A DNA stretch of 64,000 nt from Kitasatospora sp. NBC_01250. Its GTDB lineage: Bacteria > Actinomycetota > Actinomycetes > Streptomycetales > Streptomycetaceae. The notes beneath the pieces were generated by a model, which was given only the letters and a program-made list of their open reading frames with translations, searched no databases and had not been told where the DNA came from. Shown in pieces: positions 25,012 to 33,282 of the stretch. Positions within the stretch are counted from its first letter, which is position 1. Each line of letters begins with the position of its first letter. The stretch is taken from assembly GCF_036226465.1 (NCBI RefSeq), contig NZ_CP108476.1:4898001-4962000 (forward strand), read 5' to 3'. Both the position numbers and the translations under genes were made by a program.

Positions 25012-25061
25012 ACAGACGCCGCGTCAGCACATCCACCGCCTTCCGTACCGGAGGAACCGCC

Positions 25062-27038
25062 ATGCCGTGGGCCACCGCTCACCGCCCCGCCCGCGCCCCG
25101 GGCGCCCGTCGAGGGGCCGGCCGGACGCCGGCCCTGCTGCTCTCCTTCGCGCTCACCGTCCTCGTGCTGCTGCTCGGCCAGGGCACCGCCTTCGCCGGCA
25201 CCACGCTGAACGCCGACGGTTCGAGCTGGGCGGGTCCGGCCATCGAGAAGTGGCGCACCGACGTCGCCAACCAGGGCATCAACCTCAACTTCAACCCGAA
25301 CGGCTCGGCGGCGGGCCGCCAGCAGTGGGAGAACGGCCAGGACGACTTCACCGCCTCCGACGTGCCGTTCCGCACCGCCACCGACAACGGCGCCTCCCAG
25401 GACCAGCACGGGGCCGGCGTCGGCAACGCGGAGAACCCGACCTACGGCTACTCCTACGTGCCGATCACCGCCGGCGGCACCGCCTTCATGTACAACCTGT
25501 CGATCGGCGGCAAGCAGATCACCGACCTGCGGCTGTCCCCGGACAACATCGTGGACATCTTCACCGGGAAGATCACCTGGTGGGACGACCCGAAGATCAA
25601 GGCCTCCTACCCCAAGACGCTGCCGCACATCCAGGTCACCCCGGTGATCCGCTCCGACGGCTCCGGCGCCACCGCGCAGTTCTCCCGCTGGATGGAGCAC
25701 ACCCACCAGGCGCAGTGGGACCAGTACTGCCAGAGCGTCAACCAGGTCGGCTGCGGCGACTACACCGAGTTCTTCCCGCCCTCCGGCCGCATGATCGCGC
25801 AGAACGGCTCGGACCAGGTGGCCCACTACATCGAGCAGCCCGCCGACACCGGGGCGATCGGCTACGACGAGTACGCCTTCGCCCTCACCAGCGGCTGGCC
25901 GGTGGTCAAGGTGCTCAACCCGGCCGGGTACTACACGCTGCCCACCGCCTCCAACGTGGCGGTCGCGCTGACCGCCGCCAAGATCCGCGGCGTCGACGAC
26001 AACACCCCCCCGACCGACCCGGACTTCCTGCAGCAGGACCTGGACGGCGTCTACAGCAACCCGGACAAGCGCTCGTACCCGATCTCCAGCTACAGCTACG
26101 TGATCGTGCCGCGGGCCGGGGCCGCCCAGCCGCCACCGCCGCGCTTCAACGACGCCAAGGGCGCCGCGCTGAGCCAGTACCTGGACTACGTGCTCTGCGG
26201 CGGCCAGGCGACCGGCAAGAGCGGCATCGACTCGATCGGCTACTCCCCGATCCCGCGCGGGCTGGTGCGCGGCGGGCTGCTCCAGGTCACCCACATCCCG
26301 GGCTACAACGGCAACGTCGACCCCAACACACTGAGCAACTGCCCCAACCCGACCTTCGACTCCTCGGGTCAGCTGACCATCCTGACCAACGCCCCGATGC
26401 CCAGCGAGTGCGACCACCAGGGCGCCCCGCTCGGCTGCGACCCCGGCAACCCCACCGGGAACCCGACCGGTTCGGGCAGCGGCGGCAGCACGGGCGGTGC
26501 GGGCGGCTCGGGTGGCGGCGGCGGTACGGCCGGCGCAGGCGGTACGGGCGGCAGCGGCGGCTCGGGCGGTGCGGGCGGCCCCGGTGGCGGCTCCACTGGT
26601 GGTGCGGGCGGTAGCGGCGGCTCGGCCGGCCGGGGCACCGGCGCCACCGGCAAGCCGGGTGCGGGGACCGGCGGTACCAGGAGCGGTTCCGGCACCACCG
26701 GTGGTGGCGGCGGCTCCACCGGCAACGCCGGGGGCTCTGGCGGCGGCGTCGGCGGTGCGGGCGGCAGCGGCGGCTCGGGCGGTGCGGGCGGTGCGGGCAG
26801 TGGCGGCGCCGGCGGCGGGACCACCATCGACCCGCAGACCGGCCAGGTGGTGCCGGACGGTGGCGGCGGTGCCAGCGACGTGGCGGCGAGCGTGGTCAAC
26901 GTCGGTGGCCGGCCGCAGAACTGGGCGCTGACCACGATCACCGCCGTCGAACTGCTGGCCGTGGTGGCCGTCCCGCCGTTCCTCGGCGGCTGGCTGCGCC
27001 GCCGCCGGTCGGCCGGCTCCACCGGGGGCCCGCGATGA
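25062..27038 (+). CDS. pstS: PstS-type binding protein on a glycine-rich stalk with C-terminal membrane anchor
   Basis: 658 residues from the ATG at 25062, which has GGAGG 7 bp upstream; an ATG at 25008 overlapping the pstA stop (ATGA) would add 18 residues. Signal peptide about 1-46 (cut after A-F-A), no lipobox. The PstS fold is clear: N-A-D-G-S-S-W-A-G-P-A, N-G-S-A-A-G-R-Q-Q-W, F-T-A-S-D-V-P-F and I-R-S-D-G-S-G-A-T-A-Q-F near 197. Residues about 467-586 are almost all Gly with Ser/Thr/Ala, then a membrane helix at about 621-645 and an R-R-R-R tail. Instead of a lipid anchor, the binding protein is held by its C-terminus on a long flexible stalk. Overlaps the sortase-like gene by 4 bp. Confidence 0.85.
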   Translation: MPWATAHRPARAPGARRGAGRTPALLLSFALTVLVLLLGQGTAFAGTTLNADGSSWAGPAIEKWRTDVANQGINLNFNPNGSAAGRQQWENGQDDFTASDVPFRTATDNGASQDQHGAGVGNAENPTYGYSYVPITAGGTAFMYNLSIGGKQITDLRLSPDNIVDIFTGKITWWDDPKIKASYPKTLPHIQVTPVIRSDGSGATAQFSRWMEHTHQAQWDQYCQSVNQVGCGDYTEFFPPSGRMIAQNGSDQVAHYIEQPADTGAIGYDEYAFALTSGWPVVKVLNPAGYYTLPTASNVAVALTAAKIRGVDDNTPPTDPDFLQQDLDGVYSNPDKRSYPISSYSYVIVPRAGAAQPPPPRFNDAKGAALSQYLDYVLCGGQATGKSGIDSIGYSPIPRGLVRGGLLQVTHIPGYNGNVDPNTLSNCPNPTFDSSGQLTILTNAPMPSECDHQGAPLGCDPGNPTGNPTGSGSGGSTGGAGGSGGGGGTAGAGGTGGSGGSGGAGGPGGGSTGGAGGSGGSAGRGTGATGKPGAGTGGTRSGSGTTGGGGGSTGNAGGSGGGVGGAGGSGGSGGAGGAGSGGAGGGTTIDPQTGQVVPDGGGGASDVAASVVNVGGRPQNWALTTITAVELLAVVAVPPFLGGWLRRRRSAGSTGGPR

Positions 27039-27979
27039 GCCCGGCCGGCGCGCCCGCCACGGCCCCCACGGACACCGGCGCCGGCGCCGGCGACGACACC
27101 GTGGTGCTGGAGCGGATCGTCCCGCCCGCCGGCGGCACCGAGCCGCCGCCGGCCGCCGGGCCCTCCCCCCTGCGGCGCCGGCTGCTCCAGGCGGCCTGGG
27201 CCGCCACGCTGCTCGCCGCCCTGCTGCTCGGTTTCGCGGTCTACCTGGCCGCGCTCTCCCCGTTGCAGGAGATGCACTACCAGGCGGCGGCCTACCAGAC
27301 CTTCCGCTACCAGCTCGCCCAGGCCACCGCGCCGGTCGGCACGGCGGCGGACGGTGCGCCGGTCGCGATCCTCGACATCCCGCGGATCGGCCTGCACCAC
27401 GCCGTGGTGGTGGAGGGCACCACCGGTCGCGACCTGATGCGCGGACCGGGCCACCGGCGGGACACCGCGCTGCCGGGCCAGGCCGGGGTCAGCGTGCTGT
27501 TCGGCCGCGGCGCCTCGTTCGGCTCACCGTTCGGGCGGCTGTCCGAACTGCGGGCCGGCGACCGGATCTTCGTCTCCACCGGGCAGGGCCGGTTCAGCTA
27601 CACGGTCAACGCCTACGGCGACGGCGGGCACCCCGTCCAGGACGCCGCCCCCGACCGGATGGTGCTCACCACCAGCGACTCCGGCTGGATCCCGACCGGC
27701 ACCGTGCAGGTCGGGGCACGGCTGGACGGCGACCCGCAGCCCAACCCGCTGGGCCGCCCCGCGCTGTCCGCCGCGGACCACGCGCTGGCCCAGGACACCG
27801 GGGCGCTGGCCGCCTTCCAGCTCTGGGGCGCGGCGCTGCTGGGCGCGGTGCTGCTGGCCACCCTGGCGGTGCGCTCCTGGCACCGGCGGGCGGCCTACCT
27901 GACCTTTGCGCCGGTGCTGGCGGCGCTGCTCTGGGCCTGCTACGAGAACGCCGCAGCGCTGCTGCCGAACCTGTACTGA
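27035..27979 (+). CDS. Sortase-fold membrane protein lacking catalytic His and Cys
   Basis: 314 residues. N-terminal cytoplasmic tail, membrane helix about 51-75, then a class E/F-type sortase core from about 108: V-A-I-L-D-I-P-R-I-G-L-H-H-A-V-V-V-E-G-T, R-G-P-G-H, L-P-G-Q-A-G, F-G-S-P-F-G-R-L-S-E-L-R-A-G-D. In active sortases the next strands hold A-G-H-R and T-L-T-T-C; here they read F-G-R-G (Arg158 for His) and V-L-T-T-S (Ser214 for Cys), and the catalytic Arg is not present either. Two more membrane helices follow (about 258-310), which ordinary class E enzymes lack. So it cannot transpeptidate as known sortases do. Start overlaps the PstS gene (ATGA) and pstB follows after 65 bp, pointing to a role in the transporter. 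Confidence 0.85.
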   Translation: MSPAGAPATAPTDTGAGAGDDTVVLERIVPPAGGTEPPPAAGPSPLRRRLLQAAWAATLLAALLLGFAVYLAALSPLQEMHYQAAAYQTFRYQLAQATAPVGTAADGAPVAILDIPRIGLHHAVVVEGTTGRDLMRGPGHRRDTALPGQAGVSVLFGRGASFGSPFGRLSELRAGDRIFVSTGQGRFSYTVNAYGDGGHPVQDAAPDRMVLTTSDSGWIPTGTVQVGARLDGDPQPNPLGRPALSAADHALAQDTGALAAFQLWGAALLGAVLLATLAVRSWHRRAAYLTFAPVLAALLWACYENAAALLPNLY

Positions 27980-28044
27980 GCCGCCGCCGAACCTGTACCG
28001 AGCTGCTGCCCGACCGCTACTGAGCTGTTGAAAGGACCCGCCCG

Positions 28045-28866
28045 ATGACCACCACCGTCCCCCGGGAGCCCCTGGCGGCGGAGCCGGCCCGGCTCCGCGG
28101 CCTGGAGACCCGGGACATCTCCGCCTGGTTCGGCTCGCACAAGGTGCTGGAGCGGGTCTCGCTCACCATGGCGGCCGGCGAGGTCACCGCGCTGATCGGG
28201 CCCTCCGGCTGCGGCAAGTCGACCTACCTGCGCATCCTCAACCGGATGCACGAGATGGTGCGCGGCGCCCAACTGGCCGGCGAGGTCCTGCTGGAGGGCG
28301 AGGACGTCTACGCGCACGGCCGCCGGCCGGCCGAGGTGCGCCGCCGGATCGGCATGGTCTTCCAGCGCCCCAACCCGTTCCCGGCGATGTCGATCGCCGA
28401 CAACGTGGCCAGCGGGCTGAAGCTGGCCGGCATCAAGGTGAGCCGGGACCACCGCGAGCACCTGGTGGAGGACAGCCTGCGCCGGGCCGGGCTGTGGCAC
28501 GAGGTGAGCAGCCGGCTCGGCACGCCGGGTGGCGCGCTCTCCGGCGGCCAGCAGCAACGGCTGTGCATCGCCCGCTCGTTGGCGGTCGAGCCGGAGATCC
28601 TGCTGATGGACGAGCCGTGTTCGGCGTTGGACCCCACCTCCACCCGCCGGGTCGAGGAGACCATCGCCGAGCTGCGCGGGCGGCTGACCATCGTCATCGT
28701 CACCCACAACATGCAGCAGGCGCAGCGGGTTTCGCAGTCCTGCGCGTTCTTCCTGGCCAGCCACGACACGCCGGGCCGGATCGTCGAAGCGGGCCCGACC
28801 GAGCAGTTGTTCGCCGATCCGGTCGACCAGCGCACCGCCGACTACGTCAACGGGCGCTTCGGCTGA
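28045..28866 (+). CDS. pstB: Phosphate ABC transporter ATPase PstB
   Basis: 273 residues; hydrolyses ATP to drive the PstC-PstA channel. Walker A G-P-S-G-C-G-K-S-T, Q-loop F-Q-R-P-N-P-F-P-A-M-S-I, signature L-S-G-G-Q-Q-Q-R-L-C-I-A-R-S-L-A, Walker B L-L-M-D-E-P-C-S-A-L-D-P-T-S-T, and H-loop V-T-H-N-M-Q-Q-A are all intact; the L-D-P-x-S-T and N-M-Q-Q-A elements are typical of PstB. Last gene of the operon that starts at 19885 or 22772. No phoU gene is nearby, so phosphate signalling through PhoU is not encoded here. Confidence 0.95.
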   Translation: MTTTVPREPLAAEPARLRGLETRDISAWFGSHKVLERVSLTMAAGEVTALIGPSGCGKSTYLRILNRMHEMVRGAQLAGEVLLEGEDVYAHGRRPAEVRRRIGMVFQRPNPFPAMSIADNVASGLKLAGIKVSRDHREHLVEDSLRRAGLWHEVSSRLGTPGGALSGGQQQRLCIARSLAVEPEILLMDEPCSALDPTSTRRVEETIAELRGRLTIVIVTHNMQQAQRVSQSCAFFLASHDTPGRIVEAGPTEQLFADPVDQRTADYVNGRFG

Positions 28867-28882
28867 GCGCGGTGACGTGACG

Positions 28883-29740
28883 TCAGGAGACGCTGCCGGC
28901 CCGGGTGATGAGCTCCTCGATCACCCGGGCCACGCCGTCGTCCTGGTTGCTCAGGGTGTGCTGGGCGGCGGCGGCCAGCACCTCGGGGTGGGCGTTGGCC
29001 ACCGCGTAGGAGGTGCCGGCCCAGGCCAGCATCTCCAGGTCGTTGGGCATGTCGCCGAAGGCGACCACCTCGCTGCGGTCGATCCCCCGCTCGGCGCACC
29101 AGCGGGCCAGCGTGCTGGCCTTGGTGACGCCGCGCGCGCTGATCTCCAGCAGCGCGATCGGGCTGGAGCAGGTGATCTCGGCCAGCTCGCCGATGGCCGG
29201 GCGGCCCTCGGCGAGGAAGCTGTCGGGGTCGAGCCCCGGGTGCTTGGCCAGGATCTTGTAGCAGCCCGCCGCGGCTCCCGCGGCGGTGTCCGCCGTGGCG
29301 TCGGCCAGCAGCTCCCGGGCCGGGGCCACCGCGAAGGCCTCGTCGTCGCCCCACATCAGCGCCTCGTACTGCGGCTCGCGGGTCAGGCCGCCCGCGGACT
29401 CGAACGCGAAGGCCGTGTCGGGCAGTCGCTCGCGCAGCCGGTCCACCACCGCACGGGCGTCGGCGGCGGCGATCGGGAAGGTCTCCAGCAGCCGCTCGCG
29501 CCGCACGTCGAAGACCGCCCCGCCGTTGGAGCAGATCGCCACGCCGTGGCCGCCGATGTGCTCGCCCAGCAGCCGCAGCCAGCGCGGCGGGCGGCCGGTG
29601 ACGAAGACGACCTCGATGCCGGCGTCCTCGGCGGCGGTGAGCGCAGCGGCGGTCCGCGGTGAGACGGTGCCGCCCTTGCACAGCAGGGTGCCGTCGAGGT
29701 CGGTGGCGATCAGTCGGGGGCGCGCGGCTGCCTGGGTCAC
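28883..29740 (-). CDS. Cof-type HAD-family phosphatase
   Basis: 285 residues from a GTG at 29740. HAD motif I A-T-D-L-D-G-T-L-L near 13-20, motif II V-F-V-T-G-R-P-P, cap domain of the Cof/YidA type in the middle, motif III Lys in the T-K-A-S-T-L-A-R-W segment and motif IV F-G-D-M-P-N-D-L-E-M-L. Likely dephosphorylates small sugar or cofactor phosphates in the cytoplasm. Convergent with pstB, 16 bp apart. A paralogue lies at 59080-59892. Confidence 0.9.
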   Translation of the reverse strand: MTQAAARPRLIATDLDGTLLCKGGTVSPRTAAALTAAEDAGIEVVFVTGRPPRWLRLLGEHIGGHGVAICSNGGAVFDVRRERLLETFPIAAADARAVVDRLRERLPDTAFAFESAGGLTREPQYEALMWGDDEAFAVAPARELLADATADTAAGAAAGCYKILAKHPGLDPDSFLAEGRPAIGELAEITCSSPIALLEISARGVTKASTLARWCAERGIDRSEVVAFGDMPNDLEMLAWAGTSYAVANAHPEVLAAAAQHTLSNQDDGVARVIEELITRAGSVS

Positions 29741-29792
29741 CCGTCCATCCTCGCAGGTGCCGATCGGGCTCCCGGGGGCAACGGCAAAGGCC

Positions 29793-29831
29793 GACGGCGC
29801 GCGGTCAACCCCCGTGTGACCGCGCGCCGTC
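29793..29831. repeat. Strong inverted repeat between divergent HAD and XRE genes
   Basis: Perfect 15-bp stem (29793-29807 with 29817-29831) and a 9-nt loop, followed at about 29837-29858 by a smaller GCCGTC/GACGGC hairpin and a T-rich stretch. The rest of the 320-bp gap (29741-30061) holds a repeated CGCTGAA at about 29872-29890 and no gene. A terminator here would serve neither flanking gene, so a leader structure or a small transcript is possible. Confidence 0.5.
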
Positions 29832-30061
29832 CCAGTGCCGTCTATTTTGTTGGACGGCATGCGCTGAAACATACGCTGAACCCTCCCCGGGCTGTCAACC
29901 GTGATAACGGAGAGTAGCGGTTGACCAGGGACTTTCCCGTTCGCTCGTCGTCCGCGTCCATTTCAGTGGATACTGGGGCCTTCAACACGAACAGCGTCAA
30001 GTGCCGGAGCGCAGGGGTGGGTCGCGGTGTACCCCGCGGATCGGGGGATCAGGGAGTGGCG

Positions 30062-30676
30062 ATGTCGATGCCCGAGCAGGCCGAGGACCGCCGGCGCACC
30101 ATCGCGGAGAGACTCGACCACCTCTTCCAGGAGATCCATCCCGCCGGCCGCGGCCCCTTCAGCTACCACGAGGTCGCGCAGGCGATCCGCGAGCAGGCCG
30201 GGCCGGACGGTCCGACCGTCTCGCACGGCACGCTGCAGCAGATCCGCACCGGCGCCAAGACCAACCCGACCGTGAAGACGCTGGAGGCCGTCGCGGCCTT
30301 CTTCGGGGTGCCGGTCGGCTACTTCCTGGACGACACGGTGGCCGAGCGGGTGGAAGCCCGGGTGCGCGAGCTGAAGGCAGGTCCGGGCAGCGGTGGCCGG
30401 GCCGCCGGCGCCGGTGCGGCCGAACCGGCCGGTGGGAGCGCTGCCAGCAGCGCGCGGCCCCCTTCGCCGACCCCTTCGCCGGCTCCCGCGCCGACCCCGG
30501 CCGACGAACTGGCCGACGTGCTCGCGGACAGTGACATCCGCGCGGTCGCCTTCCGGCTGGCCGGACTGTCGCCGCGCGCGCTCAAGGGCCTGCGGGCGAT
30601 CGTCGACCAGGTCCGCGCGGTGGAGGGCCTGCCCGAGGTGGGCCGCACCAAGCGCGGGCGCGGACGGGACCGCTGA
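30062..30676 (+). CDS. XRE-family regulator of an ImmA/IrrE-MAB_1171c cluster
   Basis: 204 residues from the ATG at 30062 (GGGA upstream). Residues about 10-100 carry an atypical helix-turn-helix (F-S-Y-H-E-V-A-Q-A-I-R-E ... V-S-H-G-T-L-Q-Q-I-R-T-G-A-K-T-N-P-T-V-K-T-L-E) followed by the G-V-P-V-G-Y-F-L-D-D end typical of XRE proteins paired with ImmA/IrrE proteases. A Pro/Ser/Ala linker leads to a small C-terminal helical domain (L-S-P-R-A-L-K-G-L-R-A-I-V-D). The protease gene follows after 195 bp and could cleave or release this repressor. Confidence 0.8.
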   Translation: MSMPEQAEDRRRTIAERLDHLFQEIHPAGRGPFSYHEVAQAIREQAGPDGPTVSHGTLQQIRTGAKTNPTVKTLEAVAAFFGVPVGYFLDDTVAERVEARVRELKAGPGSGGRAAGAGAAEPAGGSAASSARPPSPTPSPAPAPTPADELADVLADSDIRAVAFRLAGLSPRALKGLRAIVDQVRAVEGLPEVGRTKRGRGRDR

Positions 30677-30871
30677 CCCCGGCTCCCGCCCTCCGTACGG
30701 CGCCCGCTCCCGGTGAAGGAGCCGGGGCGCAGCCCGCACCGCACCTGCACAGCGCCACACGTGACCGTCGCTCCACGGAACGTTTAAGCTACAGGCTCGA
30801 ACGTCCGGGAGCGGCTGGCGGGCCGCGGCGGTCGGGCGGCGGCACGGCGACAGTGGAGAGGGCAGGCGGCC

Positions 30872-31504
30872 ATGAGATGGCGCAGGCAGCCGCGGTCCGA
30901 GTTGTCCGATCTGGTGGACCGGCTCGTCGTCCCCACCCCCTTCGACCTCACCGAGTTCTGCGCGGCCATCGCCGAGGACCGCGGCCGTCCGCTGCACCTG
31001 GTGCCGGTGGAGAACGCGGCCGGTGCCGACCTGCCGTGCGGACTCTGGGTCAGCCTGGACACGGCCGACCTGATCTTCTACGAGGCGGGTGCGGCGCCGA
31101 TCCTGAAGACCCAGATCGTGCTGCACGAGATCTCGCACATGCTGCTCGACCACGTCTCCCCCGAGGCGGGTTCGCTGACCTCGCTGGTGGCGCCCGCCGA
31201 GTCGGCCGGTCCCGCGCTCTCGCCCGAGGCGGTGAGCGCGATCGCCACCGCTGCCGCCGCCGCGATCGAGGCCGAGGCCGCCGCCCGGGCCGCGGACCTG
31301 GAACTGGGACTGGCCACCGACCGGCTGATGGCGCTGCTGGCCCGCGACGGCTACGGCAGCCGCCAGGAGGCCGACGCCGAGTCGCTCGCCACCCTGATCC
31401 TGGAGCGGGCCACCCGGGTCGGCGCCGAGGCCGTCTCGCCCTGCTCCACCGAGGTGCTGTCCCGGCTCAACGACGCCCTGGGCCACCCGGCCCGCCGCAC
31501 CTGA
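30872..31504 (+). CDS. ImmA/IrrE-family metallopeptidase-like protein
   Basis: 210 residues. The zinc-protease motif V-L-H-E-I-S-H-M-L-L-D-H (HExxH at 85-89) is intact, preceded by a strand with D-L-I-F-Y. An Ala/Glu-rich coiled segment fills about 100-150, then a C-terminal E-A-D-A-E-S-L-A-T-L-I-L-E could supply the third zinc ligand (Glu). Proteins of this type cleave partner XRE repressors, as ImmA does to ImmR; they are also annotated as the toxin part of some two-gene systems. Neighbours on both sides support the conserved streptomycete trio XRE, protease, MAB_1171c protein. Confidence 0.8.
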   Translation: MRWRRQPRSELSDLVDRLVVPTPFDLTEFCAAIAEDRGRPLHLVPVENAAGADLPCGLWVSLDTADLIFYEAGAAPILKTQIVLHEISHMLLDHVSPEAGSLTSLVAPAESAGPALSPEAVSAIATAAAAAIEAEAAARAADLELGLATDRLMALLARDGYGSRQEADAESLATLILERATRVGAEAVSPCSTEVLSRLNDALGHPARRT

Positions 31505-31543
31505 CCCACGCCGACCGCCACCCACCTGAATCCGGCCTCCCTG

Positions 31544-32806
31544 ATGACCTCCCCGCCGCTCGCCCTCGCCGCCCCGTTCGCGCACCCGCTGGCCGCTGCC
31601 GCCCCCGCCGCCGACACACCGGTGCCGCTCTCCCACGTGGTGGTGCTGGCCATGCTCTGGCTGGTGACCGCCTGGCGGCTGCCGGCGGCCGTGCGCAACC
31701 CGCGCCAGCGGATGCTGTGGACCGCCTTCGCCGGCGTGACGGTCATGGTCACCCTGGGCCTGCCGGGCCTGACGGCCTGGGTCGACACGAGCACCGGTCT
31801 GCCCAACGTGGTGGTGCCGATCAAGCACGTGATCGGTCTGGTCGCCTGCGCGGCGATGGTCGCCTTCGTCGCCCAGACCGCCCGGCCCGACCTCGCTCCC
31901 CGGCTGCGCCGGCCGCAGCTGGCCGTGCTGCTCGCGGCCCAGAGCGGCCTGGTCGTCTGCTTCGCACTGATCCGGCAGGACGGCGAGGTCACCGACTTCT
32001 ACCAGGCCTACCCGGGATCGGTGCCGGCCGCGCTGTACGCGCTGATCGTGGCCGGCTACCTGGGCTCCGCGATGGGCGTGACCAGTTGGCTCTTCGGCAC
32101 CTACGCGCGGCGGGCCGGGGCCGGCTGGCTGCGCAGCGGGCTGCGGGTGCTCGCGGCGGGCTCGGCGGCCGGCCTCGGCTACTCCGTGCTGCGGGTCTGC
32201 CAGGTGCTGCTGGAACTCGACGCCCGGCCGATGTTCCTGCCCGCCTCGCTGCTGTACGGCATCGAGTGGCTGGCCATCGCGCTCGTCCTGCTGGGCAGTT
32301 CGATGCCGGCGGTCGGGGTCGCCCTCGCCGCGCTGCGGGCCTGGCGCACGGTGCGCCGGCTGCAGCCGCTGTGGGCCTCGCTCACCGCGGCGGTGCCCGA
32401 GGTGGTGCTGACCGCCCCGCTCGGGCGCAGCCCCCGGGTGCTGCTGCACCGCCGGGTGATCGAGATCCGCGACGCGGCCCTGGTGCTTGCCGGTCACGCC
32501 GACGACGAGCTGCGGGCCCGGGCGGACCGAGCGGCCACCGCCGACGACGCCGCTCCCGGTTCGGGCGAGGCGCTGGCCGAGGCGCTCTGGCTGCGCGTCA
32601 CCTGTGCGCAGCGGCTGGCCGGCCGCGTCCCGGCCGGCGGCGCCGTCGCGGACCCGCCCGAGCTGACGGCGGCGGCGGGCAGCTTCGCGGAGCTGGACTT
32701 CGAGACCGAGACCCGCCGCCTGCTGCGCCTCGCGGCGGCCTACCACTCCCCGGCCGCGGAGGCCTTCACCCGCGCCGAGAGCCCGCAGCCCGCCGCCGGG
32801 AGGTAG
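31544..32806 (+). CDS. MAB_1171c-family membrane protein
   Basis: 420 residues. About seven membrane helices in the first 280 residues (L-S-H-V-V-V-L-A-M-L-W-L-V ... W-L-A-I-A-L-V-L-L-G-S-S-M-P-A-V-G-V), followed by a cytoplasmic domain with R-V-L-L-H-R-R-V-I-E-I-R-D-A-A-L-V-L, the family signature, and a C-terminal helical part. Described only as a putative transporter; no transport motif is visible and a sensing role is equally possible. It follows the ImmA/IrrE gene after 39 bp, probably in one operon. Confidence 0.78.
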   Translation: MTSPPLALAAPFAHPLAAAAPAADTPVPLSHVVVLAMLWLVTAWRLPAAVRNPRQRMLWTAFAGVTVMVTLGLPGLTAWVDTSTGLPNVVVPIKHVIGLVACAAMVAFVAQTARPDLAPRLRRPQLAVLLAAQSGLVVCFALIRQDGEVTDFYQAYPGSVPAALYALIVAGYLGSAMGVTSWLFGTYARRAGAGWLRSGLRVLAAGSAAGLGYSVLRVCQVLLELDARPMFLPASLLYGIEWLAIALVLLGSSMPAVGVALAALRAWRTVRRLQPLWASLTAAVPEVVLTAPLGRSPRVLLHRRVIEIRDAALVLAGHADDELRARADRAATADDAAPGSGEALAEALWLRVTCAQRLAGRVPAGGAVADPPELTAAAGSFAELDFETETRRLLRLAAAYHSPAAEAFTRAESPQPAAGR

Positions 32807-32921
32807 GGCCTGCCCCATCCGCCACCCGGGGGCCGCCCAGCGGGCGGTCCTCCGCGGCTGACGGCCCGCCGGCCCACCGGAAGCGCCCCGGCCACTCCAG
32901 CCGCTCCGGCCCACCGGAAGC

Positions 32922-32960
32922 GCCCGGGCCCGGCGGCAGTGACGGCCGCCGGGCCCGGGC
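32922..32960. terminator. Bidirectional terminator hairpin
   Basis: Perfect 16-bp stem (32922-32937 with 32945-32960), 7-nt loop, between the convergent MAB_1171c gene and the zinc-ribbon gene. An 18-bp direct repeat (GGCCCACCGGAAGCGCCC, at about 32871 and 32908) lies just before it. Confidence 0.8.
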
Positions 32961-32963
32961 CGC

Positions 32964-33236
32964 TCACGGGGCGAGGTCGGGTTCGGTGCCCGGCTCCGCC
33001 CCGGGCCGGCCGCGCCAGTCCCCGGAGCCCAGCGGCAGCCAGCCCGCGCCGTCGCAGTCCGCGCAGTTCTCGCCCACGTAGCTGGTACCGACCACGATGA
33101 CCTGCCGTCCGTCGTGACGGACCGTCGCCCTGGCCCCCGTCCGGGGCCGGGTGCGCACCCCCTGGCTGCAGCTGGGGCACTGCATGCGGAACCGCTCGAA
33201 CCCGGCCGCGCCCGGTTGCTCGCTCGCTTCGCTCAT
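32964..33236 (-). CDS. Small zinc-ribbon protein
   Basis: 90 residues with C-P-S-C near 20 and C-A-D-C-D-G-A-G-W-L near 58, a four-Cys ribbon resembling the DnaJ-like zinc-binding repeats. Between them lies a basic strand region (R-T-R-P-R-T-G-A-R-A-T-V-R-H-D-G-R-Q-V-I). The C-terminus is Pro/Glu-rich. Starts at ATG 33236 and ends next to a terminator. Likely a nucleic-acid or protein-binding accessory; no family name recognised. Confidence 0.6.
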   Translation of the reverse strand: MSEASEQPGAAGFERFRMQCPSCSQGVRTRPRTGARATVRHDGRQVIVVGTSYVGENCADCDGAGWLPLGSGDWRGRPGAEPGTEPDLAP

Positions 33237-33282
33237 GCGACCCAGTGTTCCTCGGTCCCGCGCCCTTACGCCCCGCCCCCGC

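Noticed and set aside
27035..27979. Active class E sortase
   Set aside because: Catalytic His and Cys positions are Arg158 and Ser214 and no substrate sorting motif is present in the neighbouring proteins.
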